Source: Shewanella sp. UCD-KL21 (lineage in GTDB: Bacteria; Pseudomonadota; Gammaproteobacteria; Enterobacterales; Shewanellaceae). Taken from it: a stretch of DNA of 64,000 nucleotides. Numbering within the stretch: the first letter of the stretch is position 1; each line of letters begins with the position of its first letter. Shown here in pieces: positions 42,849 to 51,612 of the stretch. Both the position numbers and the translations under genes were made by a program. Location: NCBI RefSeq assembly GCF_001957135.1, contig NZ_MPHK01000024.1, positions 696 to 64,695 on the forward strand. The letters run 5' to 3'. The notes beneath the pieces are model-generated. The model ran no database searches and was not told where the DNA came from. It saw only the letters and a program-made list of their open reading frames with translations.

Positions 42849-45428
42849 ATGAACACTGCGCTGGTAGCTAAAAACACCCTAGTCGATCTAAACCAGCGCT
42901 TATTGGCGCAATTTGCTCAAAAGCAGCCAATAACTGAACTCGTCAAAGAGCGTTGTGTATTTGTTGATGAGCTATTACAACAAGCTTGGCAATCGTTTGA
43001 TTTTAATGAGCAGACGATTGCACTCATTGCGGTGGGTGGTTACGGCCGCGGTGAATTGCACCCTCACTCTGATATTGATTTACTGATCCTGACCCAAACC
43101 GAAGCCCAGAGCCAGCAAGCCCAAGAGCTTATCAGCCAATTTATCACTTACCTGTGGGATTCTGGCTTAGAAATCGGTCACAGTGTGCGCACCATTGAGC
43201 AAACCCTTGAGCTTGGCCTTAGTGATATCAGCACTGCAACTAATCTACTTGAAGCTAGATTGTTATCAGGTGACGAAAGCTTATTTGATCAATTATATGA
43301 CGCCATTCGTGAACATGATTTTTGGCCTTCTGACACATTCTTTCTTGCCAAAAAACAAGAACAGCAATATCGACATGCAAAAGCCAACGCCTTTGATTTA
43401 GAACCCAATATCAAGTCATGCCCCGGTGGCTTACGCGATATTCAAACTGTGGCATGGGTGGCTATGCGCCACTTTGACGCCGCATCATTACAAGAATTAG
43501 TTGGCTATGGTTTTCTTGAGCCCATTGAATTAACCGAGTTACTGGAATGTCAGGATTTTCTCTGGCAACTGCGTTTTTCACTGCACATGATTGCTGGCAG
43601 AGATGAAAATAGGCTGCTGTTTGACTTACAACGCCAAGTAGCCGCGGCCATGGGTTATGAGGATGCTACTCAGCTCGCGGTCGAGCAAATGATGAAACGC
43701 TATTACCGCACAGTAAGACGGGTAATGGAATTAAATGAAATGTTGCTGCAGTTATTTAAACGCGCAACCTTGCATCAAACTGCGCCGTTAACCATTCAGC
43801 CAATCAATGATCATTATCAGCGCCGTGGTCACTTCATTGAAGTACTCGATAATCAACTGTTTGAGCAACAACCTGAACAAATTATTAATTTATTTTTGTT
43901 AGTGGCCAAAAACTCTAATATCCAACGCATTTATGCGCCAACGCTGCGGCTTTTACGCAAAGCACGACGTGGCCTTAAGGGGCCACTGCAAGATAACCCA
44001 GAGTGTAGAAAATACTTAATGCGTATTTTAAAGCACCCTCGCGGCATAACGGCTTTATCCTTAATGCATAAACACGGCATATTATCTTCATACTTACCCG
44101 CATGGCGTAACATCGAAGGTCAAATGCAGTTTGATTTATTTCATGCGTATACGGTTGATGAGCACACCCACCGCTTACTGCTCAACATTGACCGCTTTTC
44201 GCAAACTGAGCAGATAGATGAATTCCCCTTAGGCGCGATTTTAATTAATCAGTTGCCAAAAAAAGGCTTGTTAGTTTTAGGGGCTATATTCCATGACATT
44301 GCTAAAGGTCGCGGCGGCGATCATAGTAAATTAGGCTCTAAAGATGCGCTGGATTTTTGTAAGCTCCATGGATTAAACGATCATGACGGCCGTTTAGTGG
44401 CTTGGCTGGTTGAAAACCATCTAGTGATGTCAGTCACCGCCCAGCGCCGTGATATTTCAAATCCTGATGTGGTGGCCGCTTTTGCTGATAGAGTTCAAGA
44501 TGCGGTGCATTTAAGTTATTTATATTGCTTAACCGTAGCCGATATTTGCGCGACCAACCACAAAGCATGGAATAACTGGAAAGGCTCATTACTGCGGGAT
44601 TTATATTTTTCAACTCAGCGCGTGTTAGCCAGAGGCAAAGAAAAGCCCATTGATGTGGCTGAGCGAGTCCAAGAAACCAAACAAAAAGCGCAAAAAGAGC
44701 TACTACGACGCGGCGTAAAACAAAAAAATATTGATGCGTTATGGCTAAGGTTTAAAGATGATTACTTTTTACGTCATCAACCTAATCAGGTTTCATGGCA
44801 TACTGAGGCCTTGTTAAAACACGACAAGCAAAAACCCTTGGTGCTTATTTCAAAACACACGACCCGTGGTGGCAGCGAATTATTTGTCTATGCCAAAGAC
44901 AAACCTAAGCTGTTTGCCACTGTTATGGCGGTGTTAGACAATAAAAACATTAATGTTCATGATGCTAACGTTATGACATCAAATGATGATTACGCCTTAG
45001 ATACATTCGTTATTCTAGAGCAAGATGGTGAACCAATCAGCCAACTTTCACGCATTCAGTCGATTAAAAAGTCGCTTGAAAAGGCATTAACAGCACAAAA
45101 ACCTAAACCATCAAAATTTAGAAAGCTGTCACGAATCATGAAACCTTTTAATGTTCGTACCCAAGTGAGTTTCTTACCTGGGACTAACCATGATACAAGT
45201 ATGATGGAACTCATCGCATTAGACTTCCCGGGCTTATTAGCCAGCGTCGGAGAAGTGTTACATCGCTGCGATATCACCTTATTATCAGCTAAAATTACCA
45301 CCATTGGAGAGCGCGCCGAAGATTTCTTTATCTTACAAAATAATGCCGGCAGCGAGCTCAATGAAGCGCAACAAGCACAATTATCTGAAGCCCTCTTAGG
45401 AGCGCTTTCAACACCTTTACCACAATAA
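42849..45428 (+). CDS. glnD: Bifunctional uridylyltransferase/uridylyl-removing enzyme (PII sensor)
   Basis: 859 residues. Nucleotidyltransferase domain with VGGYGRGELHPHSDIDLLIL (about 60-80), a helical linker, the HD hydrolase domain (AIFHDIAKGRGGDHS) and two C-terminal ACT domains that sense glutamine (LFATVMAVLDNKNINVHDAN; DFPGLLASVGEVLHRCDI). It uridylylates or deuridylylates PII according to nitrogen status. The AGGACG before its ATG lies directly after map. Confidence 0.96.
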   Translation: MNTALVAKNTLVDLNQRLLAQFAQKQPITELVKERCVFVDELLQQAWQSFDFNEQTIALIAVGGYGRGELHPHSDIDLLILTQTEAQSQQAQELISQFITYLWDSGLEIGHSVRTIEQTLELGLSDISTATNLLEARLLSGDESLFDQLYDAIREHDFWPSDTFFLAKKQEQQYRHAKANAFDLEPNIKSCPGGLRDIQTVAWVAMRHFDAASLQELVGYGFLEPIELTELLECQDFLWQLRFSLHMIAGRDENRLLFDLQRQVAAAMGYEDATQLAVEQMMKRYYRTVRRVMELNEMLLQLFKRATLHQTAPLTIQPINDHYQRRGHFIEVLDNQLFEQQPEQIINLFLLVAKNSNIQRIYAPTLRLLRKARRGLKGPLQDNPECRKYLMRILKHPRGITALSLMHKHGILSSYLPAWRNIEGQMQFDLFHAYTVDEHTHRLLLNIDRFSQTEQIDEFPLGAILINQLPKKGLLVLGAIFHDIAKGRGGDHSKLGSKDALDFCKLHGLNDHDGRLVAWLVENHLVMSVTAQRRDISNPDVVAAFADRVQDAVHLSYLYCLTVADICATNHKAWNNWKGSLLRDLYFSTQRVLARGKEKPIDVAERVQETKQKAQKELLRRGVKQKNIDALWLRFKDDYFLRHQPNQVSWHTEALLKHDKQKPLVLISKHTTRGGSELFVYAKDKPKLFATVMAVLDNKNINVHDANVMTSNDDYALDTFVILEQDGEPISQLSRIQSIKKSLEKALTAQKPKPSKFRKLSRIMKPFNVRTQVSFLPGTNHDTSMMELIALDFPGLLASVGEVLHRCDITLLSAKITTIGERAEDFFILQNNAGSELNEAQQAQLSEALLGALSTPLPQ

Positions 45429-45446
45429 ACTAATCGGGAGAAAGTA

Positions 45447-46271
45447 ATGGAGGCATTACGCCAACGCATAGAAGCTGCATTTGAGGCTCGTCAGGACATC
45501 ACACCTAGCACGGTAGAGCCAAGTGTTCGTGCAGATATCGAAACTGTTATTAGCATGCTAGACAAAGGTCAGGCTCGCGTAGCAGAAAAGATTGATGGCG
45601 AATGGCATGTACACCAGTGGTTAAAGAAAGCGGTACTGCTTTCTTTCCGTATCTTTGATAACCAAGTTATCGACGGTGGTGATACTAAGTACTTTGATAA
45701 AGTGCCGCAGAAATTTGCTGACTACACAGCAGAGCGTTTCAAAGAAGAAGCGATCCGTGTTGTACCACCAGCAACGGTTCGTAAAGGCTCATTCATTGGT
45801 AAAAATACCGTATTAATGCCTTCTTATGTCAACTTAGGTGCATTCGTTGACGAAGGCACTATGGTCGATACATGGGCGACTGTGGGTTCTTGTGCACAAA
45901 TTGGTAAGAACGTACATTTATCTGGCGGTGTGGGCATTGGTGGCGTATTAGAGCCACTACAAGCAGGTCCTACTATCATTGAAGATAACTGTTTCATTGG
46001 CGCGCGCAGCGAAATCGTTGAAGGCGTAGTTGTTGAAGAAGGCAGTGTGATTTCAATGGGCGTATACATCGGCCAAAGCACACGTATTTTTGACCGTGAA
46101 ACAGGTGAAGTACATTACGGACGTGTACCAGCAGGCTCTGTTGTTGTTTCTGGTAACTTACCTTCTAAGTGCGGCACTTACAGCTTATATGCTGCAATTA
46201 TCGTTAAAAAGGTAGATGCTAAAACGCGCGGAAAAGTTGGTATTAACGAATTACTACGTATCGTAGATTAA
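45447..46271 (+). CDS. dapD: 2,3,4,5-tetrahydropyridine-2,6-dicarboxylate N-succinyltransferase
   Basis: 274 residues: N-terminal helical domain, hexapeptide beta-helix (residues about 100-230: GAFVDEGTMVDTWATVGSCAQIG, GGVLEPLQAGPTIIEDNCFIGA) and a C-terminal strand region. It succinylates tetrahydrodipicolinate in the lysine/diaminopimelate pathway. GGGAG lies about 7 bp before the ATG. Last gene of the map-glnD-dapD run; a clear terminator follows. Confidence 0.96.
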   Translation: MEALRQRIEAAFEARQDITPSTVEPSVRADIETVISMLDKGQARVAEKIDGEWHVHQWLKKAVLLSFRIFDNQVIDGGDTKYFDKVPQKFADYTAERFKEEAIRVVPPATVRKGSFIGKNTVLMPSYVNLGAFVDEGTMVDTWATVGSCAQIGKNVHLSGGVGIGGVLEPLQAGPTIIEDNCFIGARSEIVEGVVVEEGSVISMGVYIGQSTRIFDRETGEVHYGRVPAGSVVVSGNLPSKCGTYSLYAAIIVKKVDAKTRGKVGINELLRIVD

Positions 46272-46288
46272 TTGTTAGTCACCCAATT

Positions 46289-46316
46289 AAAAGGGCTTCT
46301 TTTGAAGCCCTTTTTT
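46289..46316 (+). terminator. Rho-independent terminator after dapD
   Basis: Stem AAAAGGGCTTC / GAAGCCCTTTT with a TTTT loop and T-run at 46311-46316. It is nearly symmetric, so it may also stop transcription of the convergent acetyltransferase gene. Confidence 0.9.
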
Positions 46317-46333
46317 ATATTTTAGCCTAGCAG

Positions 46334-46831
46334 TCAATTACTGATTATCTTTTCCATCGGTATACAAGCAAGCTCAAGCCCCCTTGGGGAATGATAAATG
46401 GATTGTTTGTCACCTTTAAAGCCACAAGCCCGATAAAAATCAGCTGCATTTAAAGAGGCATCCAGTATTAATTTTTTACAGCCTGCTTTAATTGCGACAG
46501 CTTCAAGTTGTTGTAACATCGCCCTGCCAACACCTTGACCAAACGCAGTGGGCCGCACAAACATCGCATCGACCATGCCAGTAGTCACAATAGGACTGTC
46601 GACGGCATCATGGTTAACATCAATCATGCCAACCCCAACCACTGCATCATTGACCATAGCAACATAGCCGTGCTCAGAAAATGCATCAGTAAATGCTATC
46701 GGCAGCTCACCAGCAGTCCAAGCTGCCAGCATTGCGTCATCATAATGCCCTTTGCATTGGCTTAGTATCGCTTGGTTTCGAATTTCAAATGCCACTTTGG
46801 CGTCATGGCGCTGCGCTTTTCTGATCTGCAT
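46334..46831 (-). CDS. GNAT-family N-acetyltransferase
   Basis: 165 residues with a GNAT fold. The acetyl-CoA-binding motif A is AMFVRPTAFGQGVGRAMLQQLE (Q-x-x-G-x-G/A type) and the C-terminal LILDASLNAADFYRACGF matches motif B. The substrate is not predictable from the sequence or from the neighbours. Convergent with dapD across a shared terminator. Confidence 0.85.
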   Translation of the reverse strand: MQIRKAQRHDAKVAFEIRNQAILSQCKGHYDDAMLAAWTAGELPIAFTDAFSEHGYVAMVNDAVVGVGMIDVNHDAVDSPIVTTGMVDAMFVRPTAFGQGVGRAMLQQLEAVAIKAGCKKLILDASLNAADFYRACGFKGDKQSIYHSPRGLELACIPMEKIISN

Positions 46832-46943
46832 CCTTGCTCCGTGTAAATATCATGTTTAATCATTACACATTATTGTTTTACCGATATAAAAACAACACAT
46901 CAAGCTTGATTAATTGACGTTGATTAATTGGGGTTGAGTTCGG

Positions 46944-47519
46944 TTAACTCGCGGCTTTCAGTTTTTCGATATTATCGGCAATCTCCATAAAGCTGGGATT
47001 TAAATTCACATCAATGGGGAGTTTTAAGGTTCGCACAATATCATTAGCCGAAATTAAACCACGAATAACGTGGGCTCGCTCGTCAACGACTAAGCAGTGC
47101 TGATGTTGGGAATGTTTTAGCGTCTCAATGACATCAATAATTCGCGCTTTAACCAGTTCCACATAATCTATGGCTTTCAACTCATGTTTGGGCAACATAA
47201 AGTCACTCAATAAAAGTTGATCTCGCGAAAAACCTGCGGCGACCTGCTTGAGCATTTCTTGGTTATGAAGCATTTGTAAACTCACCAGCCCCATAAAATG
47301 CCCTTGTTGATCAATGACAATTTTTAACCTGACATGGGATTGTTTCATTAAATGCTCAACGTCTACCGCAGCGGTATTCATTTCAATTACAAAAGGTTTT
47401 AGTTGGCTAAAATCGGTAAACACCGCAGCGGCGGCTGAATAGATATTGATATGCTTAGACACTTCAGGGCGGGCTAGCTCATCGACTTTGTCAACTGAAT
47501 ATAACTTTAGCGTTTTCAT
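46944..47519 (-). CDS. CBS-domain-pair protein
   Basis: 191 residues from the ATG at 47519, chosen because AGGA lies about 9 bp upstream; the frame also opens at an ATG 27 bp earlier. Two CBS-like motifs are visible: residues about 50-105 (HVRLKIVIDQQGHFMGLVSL) and 120-175 (HQHCLVVDERAHVIRGLISANDIVRTL). The pair probably binds an adenine nucleotide and regulates an unknown partner. No catalytic domain is attached. Confidence 0.8.
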   Translation of the reverse strand: MKTLKLYSVDKVDELARPEVSKHINIYSAAAAVFTDFSQLKPFVIEMNTAAVDVEHLMKQSHVRLKIVIDQQGHFMGLVSLQMLHNQEMLKQVAAGFSRDQLLLSDFMLPKHELKAIDYVELVKARIIDVIETLKHSQHQHCLVVDERAHVIRGLISANDIVRTLKLPIDVNLNPSFMEIADNIEKLKAAS

Positions 47520-47653
47520 TAAAAACTTCCTTTTTAGACAAAACAACCGATATTTTGAGGTGTTATCGAGTCTAATTGAGGGAAGTTATCAAGCTTATTA
47601 CAATTAAAGCTTTTAAATTATAATCACTTGCAATGACTTCATAGTTTAAATTG

Positions 47654-47691
47654 CCACTATCAGGCTTTGGCATAGGCAAACTTGATAGTGG
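47654..47691. repeat. 9-bp inverted repeat upstream of the CBS gene
   Basis: CCACTATCA (47654-47662) and TGATAGTGG (47683-47691) are 20 bp apart, with an inner TTTG/CAAA pair. It lies between the CBS protein start and the yaeQ stop, a 268-bp region with no other feature seen. There is no U-run; it could be an operator, a processing hairpin or chance. Confidence 0.4.
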
Positions 47692-47787
47692 TATACGACG
47701 GCTTAATTTAGACAGGTTAACCTTTAAATTATAGTGCAAATTGTATAATTTTTAGGTTTAAAACAAATATAAGCTCTTTGGTTGAGC

Positions 47788-48324
47788 TTACTTTAAACGC
47801 TCTGGTTGAACCATCAGGCTATTGGCTTCGTCAGACAACCAGATTTCACCATCAGTAATACTCACCTGTAATTTCATGCTGCGATTAACAAACACTTCCA
47901 TTGCTGCAACACTTTCTTCAGCAATATTAAATACGCTTAAGTTTTTATAGCGTTGCAGTGCTTGTTCATTTTGTTTCCACCAAATAGGCACACTGCGACC
48001 ACTGTAGGTGATTAACTGAACCTGCTTTGAACGACCACAAGCTTTACGCAGCCACTTCTCATCAGCTTGACCAAATTCAATCCATAAATTGATTTCATCA
48101 GATAAGCTTTTTTCCCATAACTCAGGTTCATCTTCAACACAAAGCCCTTTGCTAAATTGCAGCGAGTCCGAAGCATTCATAATAAACGCTAAAATTCTCA
48201 CCATCATGCGGCTATCCGTTTCTGAAGGATGCTGGGCAATGGTAAGTTGATGATCGGCATAGTAATGTCTATCCATATCAGCGATTTGAATTGTTGCTTT
48301 ATAGACGGTAGCTTTAGGCGCCAT
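47788..48324 (-). CDS. yaeQ: YaeQ family protein
   Basis: 178 residues from the ATG at 48324 (MAPKATVYKATIQIADMDR), close to E. coli YaeQ (181). Conserved blocks: HPSETDSRMMVRILAFIMNA, LQFSKGLCVEDEPELWEK, IDLW-like INLWIEFGQADEKWLRKACGRS and MKLQVSITDGEIWLSD. The fold is PD-(D/E)XK nuclease-like; the biological role is unsettled. GGA lies just before the chosen ATG; an ATG 15 bp upstream is less likely. Confidence 0.92.
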   Translation of the reverse strand: MAPKATVYKATIQIADMDRHYYADHQLTIAQHPSETDSRMMVRILAFIMNASDSLQFSKGLCVEDEPELWEKSLSDEINLWIEFGQADEKWLRKACGRSKQVQLITYSGRSVPIWWKQNEQALQRYKNLSVFNIAEESVAAMEVFVNRSMKLQVSITDGEIWLSDEANSLMVQPERLK

Positions 48325-48339
48325 GGGAGTTCCATACAA

Positions 48340-48388
48340 ATAAAAAAACCGAGTCTAACCTGTTTAGCACAAGTATGAAACTCGGTTT
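48340..48388 (-). terminator. Terminator after the siroheme synthase-like gene
   Basis: On the minus strand AAACCGAGT and ACTCGGTTT (9 bp) enclose a 26-nt loop and are followed by TTTTTATT. It lies downstream of the dehydrogenase gene and just upstream of yaeQ. Confidence 0.75.
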
Positions 48389-48453
48389 AGAATATGTTTC
48401 TAGCTCAGTCAATTTACCACTACGCTAGACTGTAACTATTCCCACAAAAATGA

Positions 48454-49380
48454 CTATAAAGCCCCCGGTTGAAGGTGCTTCGCCATGGGGAAATGTGCTT
48501 TAAATTTTTTTAACTTTTCACTGTCTAGCACCAATAGCATGCGCTCGCCATGGTGATACTTTGCTGTAATTTCACTGAGATTAGGGACGGTTTCTCGGCT
48601 AGCATCACGCCTGATAAGTTCATTAATATCGGTACTTACGCCATTTTCAGTCAGCGGGCTGTCCCGATAAATTACTTCAATTTTCTGCAATAATGGCATA
48701 GCGGCAATAGGCAATAAGGCCGCGTTATCGTTTTCATCTAACAATAATATTTCGCCATCGGCAGCTAAACTGCTAAATGCATCTTGATAATGCGCTTCTG
48801 TTACACTATCAAAACGATCACTGTTTAGTTTAAAGAATCGCTCCCAAAATAAACGTCTATCTTTACCTGAGCTGATTTTTTGCTGTACTTCGGTGCGCTT
48901 TGACGCGACAAAATCAAATAGAGGGCTCAATGACTGGGGTAATAGTGTTTCAAGTCGGGAACGAATAGTGCGAGCAAACACTGGCGCAGCGCCAGCGGTA
49001 CTGATGGCAACCACTAAGCGGCCTCTATCGACAATGGAAGGTGTTATAAAGCGGCAAAAACTAGGGTTATCAACCACATTGACCCAAATGCCTTTTTGGC
49101 TGGCTAAAACGGCATAGTCTTTATTGAGTTGCTCATTGGCTGTGGCCATGTAGATCACATCGACATCAGCAATATCCGCGGCTTCAATATCGCGCCTATG
49201 TAATCGAATTCGCCCTTTTTGATGATAGCTTTCAATTTCTTGAGCGATATCCGGGGCAATAACAGTAATGTCAGCTTCGGTACGTGACAGCAAATCAAGC
49301 TTTCTAGTGGCCACTTCCCCCGCACCGACAATTAATACCTGTAAATTTTTGGTATCCACAAATAATGGAAAATACTGCAT
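48454..49380 (-). CDS. Siroheme synthase N-domain protein (precorrin-2 dehydrogenase / sirohydrochlorin ferrochelatase type)
   Basis: 308 residues. The N-terminal Rossmann domain has LQVLIVGAGEVATRKLDLL and the conserved VDNPSFCRFITPSIVDRGRLVVAISTAGAAPVFARTIRSRLE. This matches the CysG N-terminal (Met8/SirC) domain that oxidises precorrin-2 and inserts iron. The methyltransferase (SUMT) half of E. coli CysG is absent; instead about 100 unrecognised residues follow. SUMT must then be supplied by another gene outside the window. Confidence 0.88.
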   Translation of the reverse strand: MQYFPLFVDTKNLQVLIVGAGEVATRKLDLLSRTEADITVIAPDIAQEIESYHQKGRIRLHRRDIEAADIADVDVIYMATANEQLNKDYAVLASQKGIWVNVVDNPSFCRFITPSIVDRGRLVVAISTAGAAPVFARTIRSRLETLLPQSLSPLFDFVASKRTEVQQKISSGKDRRLFWERFFKLNSDRFDSVTEAHYQDAFSSLAADGEILLLDENDNAALLPIAAMPLLQKIEVIYRDSPLTENGVSTDINELIRRDASRETVPNLSEITAKYHHGERMLLVLDSEKLKKFKAHFPMAKHLQPGAL

Positions 49381-49506
49381 CGATCACTCACAAAGTAATT
49401 AACATAATCAACTATAACCAGTTAATAGCGCCATTGTCATCGTCTTATTTAGTATCAATAATAATGATTCAATCTTAAGACATTTACAGCGGTTAAAAGA
49501 TAAACC

Positions 49507-49824
49507 TTAGTTGTGGGTGGTACTTTGTGGCGAGCTGCATTGCCAGCACAGTTCAAAACTGCCTTCATTCATCTCATGACATTGAAGACATTGCCATTGC
49601 GGGCTATCCATATTATGAGACTCTAACAGCGTTTTAGCTTGCTCGAGTTGATTTTGACAAACCCAGATATCCACCGTTTGCATTTCAGTGGGTAACTCAC
49701 CGACACCACCGAGTAAAGCTTCACCGGTCAATTCTACCCATATGCCATTTGTTTCAAGCAGCCCTTTCCAAGTATGCGCTTGGAGTAAATTACCGCCCGT
49801 TAAGAGTACTTTTCTATTATCCAT
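49507..49824 (-). CDS. DUF2007-type small protein with C-terminal zinc ribbon
   Basis: 105 residues. The first 70 (VLLTGGNLLQAHTWKGLLETNGIWVELTG...VDIWVCQNQLEQAKTLL) match the pattern of the DUF2007 putative signal-transducing family. The tail has CLQC-x10-CWQC, a treble-clef/RanBP2-like zinc site of four cysteines. It may act as a small ligand- or protein-binding regulator; no target is known. Confidence 0.8.
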   Translation of the reverse strand: MDNRKVLLTGGNLLQAHTWKGLLETNGIWVELTGEALLGGVGELPTEMQTVDIWVCQNQLEQAKTLLESHNMDSPQWQCLQCHEMNEGSFELCWQCSSPQSTTHN

Positions 49825-49953
49825 TATTATTCCTACTGCATTGCTCTGATGGCAAATTTTTAATCATCGTACTTGTAAATGGTTCTTGCTGTCGAGCATT
49901 GATTAAACTTTATACTCATTATATGCTCTTGATAGCCTTTAAAGGAGAATCAT

Positions 49954-50352
49954 ATGAATCTGCAAATTTCCGGTGTATTTCAAATTACAAATTGGGATGA
50001 AGCCACAGATATAGAACACCCTGATGGTGCAAAGCAAACGTCAGCAAGCATTAGCCAAATGTACTCAGGCGATCTTGAAGGTGTCAGCCAGCCCAAATAT
50101 ATCATGTGTTATACCGCAGATGGCAAAGCAGTGTTTTGTGGTTATGAAAATGTGGAAGTCAGCATTAATGGCAAGTCCGGCAGCTTTGTGCTGCAACACA
50201 ATGGCAAGTTTGACAATGGTGTCGCCAGCAGTGACTTCATTATCGTGCCAAACTCTGGCCAAGGCGAGTTGGTTAACATTGCTGGCAAAGGCGCATTTAC
50301 TTCTGGAGAGAAAGGCCAAGCTGAGTACCAAATGGAGCTAAGCCAAATATGA
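49954..50352 (+). CDS. DUF3224 family protein
   Basis: 132 residues, beta-rich, starting MNLQISGVFQITNWDEATDIEHPDG with a central YSGDLEGVSQPKYIMCYTADGKAVFCGYE and VLQHNGKFDNGVASSDFIIVPNSGQGELVNIAGKG, the pattern of DUF3224 (predicted small beta-barrel related to allene oxide cyclase-like folds). AAGGAG lies 8 bp before the ATG. Function unknown. Its stop overlaps the next start as ATGA. Confidence 0.85.
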   Translation: MNLQISGVFQITNWDEATDIEHPDGAKQTSASISQMYSGDLEGVSQPKYIMCYTADGKAVFCGYENVEVSINGKSGSFVLQHNGKFDNGVASSDFIIVPNSGQGELVNIAGKGAFTSGEKGQAEYQMELSQI

Positions 50353-50573
50353 TGGGGTTTTCTATTAGCCGCTTACACTCTTCAGTTGGCATAATTAAAG
50401 CTGCTGGGCAGTGGGATGCTAACACTATTTCAGGCACTGAATTTACCCAATTAGAACAAATGTCCACTGATGGTTGGGTCGCATTGGATATACAGCATCC
50501 GGCTAACAGCCAGTTCATCGCATCCATTAAAGCTGACGTTTATAGGCACTTGTTATCCCAGCAAGCGGCTTAA
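50349..50573 (+). CDS. 74-residue protein of unknown function, coupled to the DUF3224 gene
   Basis: It starts at an ATG that overlaps the DUF3224 stop (ATGA) and ends 38 bp before a terminator, so it reads as second gene of a two-gene transcript. No signal peptide or membrane segment; no recognised domain. The overlap and normal composition support coding, but homologs could not be checked. Confidence 0.5.
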   Translation: MMGFSISRLHSSVGIIKAAGQWDANTISGTEFTQLEQMSTDGWVALDIQHPANSQFIASIKADVYRHLLSQQAA

Positions 50574-50610
50574 GCATCACTAATTAAATATAAGTAATAA
50601 ATACCCATAA

Positions 50611-50636
50611 AAAAGCCACTCGATTGAGTGGCTTTT
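50611..50636. terminator. Bidirectional terminator
   Basis: AAAAGCCACTC-GATT-GAGTGGCTTTT, an 11-bp stem with A/T tracts on both sides, shared by the plus-strand DUF3224 unit and the minus-strand secF. Confidence 0.9.
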
Positions 50637-50654
50637 ATGTTTTTCGGCTTAAGA

Positions 50655-51602
50655 TTAAGGCATCATTGAAGGTTGATCTGCACCTTCTTTCTCAATCTCA
50701 ACTGGCATCATATGCTCGCGACAAATACCCAATTTAATGGCTAAGTAACTTGCCACGTAAATAGATGAGTAAGTACCAACAAAGATACCGCACAGTAGCG
50801 CCGTTGCGAAACCATGGATCATGCTACCACCCTTAAGGAATAGCGCAATCACCACTACCAAGGTAGTACCTGTAGTAATAATAGTACGGCTCATGGTCTG
50901 TGTGATAGACGTATTTACCACTTCATCAGGACCGCCTTTACGCATCTTTAAGAAGTTCTCGCGGATACGGTCATAGACTACGATGGTATCGTTCAACGAG
51001 TAACCCACTACCGTAAGCAAACCTGCTAATACCGTTAAATCAAACTCTAACTGTAAAATCGAGAAAATGCCTAAGGTGACGATGACATCGTGAGCAAGTG
51101 CGGCTACCGAGCCCATTGCTAAACGCCATTCGAAGCGGAATGATACGTAAATGAGAATACAAATTAACGCCACAATCACGGCTAAGCCGCCTTGCTCTGC
51201 TAACTCTTTACCCACTTGAGGACCAACAAATTCAACACGTTTTTGAATGACATTGGCATCAATCACTTGAGCGCCGTGCACAATCGCAGCGACTTGATCA
51301 TCACTTTTTAGATCATCACGAACAGGTAAACGTACTAAGATATCTCGGCTTGAACCGAAATTTTGTACTACTGCTCCGTCAGCGCCATCAGTACTGTATT
51401 CAGCACGTAGCTCTAATAAGTCTACTGGCTTTGAAAACTCTAATTCAACAACCGTACCACCAGTAAAATCAAGACCCCAGTTGATGCCTTTTGTGCCTAA
51501 CGACACAAAAGAAGCCACGACCAAAATCATTGATAACACACTGATTGGCATTGCATGTTTTAGAAAGTTGATCGTTTTCTTTACTGAAAATATTTGTAAC
51601 AT
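50655..51602 (-). CDS. secF: Protein translocase subunit SecF
   Basis: 315 residues from the ATG at 51602, preceded by AAGGAG at 8 bp; the frame opens 42 bp earlier inside the secD end, without a better site. Six membrane helices, the periplasmic LDFTGGTVVELEFS segment, and LTVVGYSLNDTIVVYDRIRENF plus the C-terminal helices of the RND-like SecD/SecF fold. It uses the proton gradient to help complete protein export with SecYEG. Confidence 0.96.
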   Translation of the reverse strand: MLQIFSVKKTINFLKHAMPISVLSMILVVASFVSLGTKGINWGLDFTGGTVVELEFSKPVDLLELRAEYSTDGADGAVVQNFGSSRDILVRLPVRDDLKSDDQVAAIVHGAQVIDANVIQKRVEFVGPQVGKELAEQGGLAVIVALICILIYVSFRFEWRLAMGSVAALAHDVIVTLGIFSILQLEFDLTVLAGLLTVVGYSLNDTIVVYDRIRENFLKMRKGGPDEVVNTSITQTMSRTIITTGTTLVVVIALFLKGGSMIHGFATALLCGIFVGTYSSIYVASYLAIKLGICREHMMPVEIEKEGADQPSMMP

Positions 51603-51612
51603 GGTCAACTCC

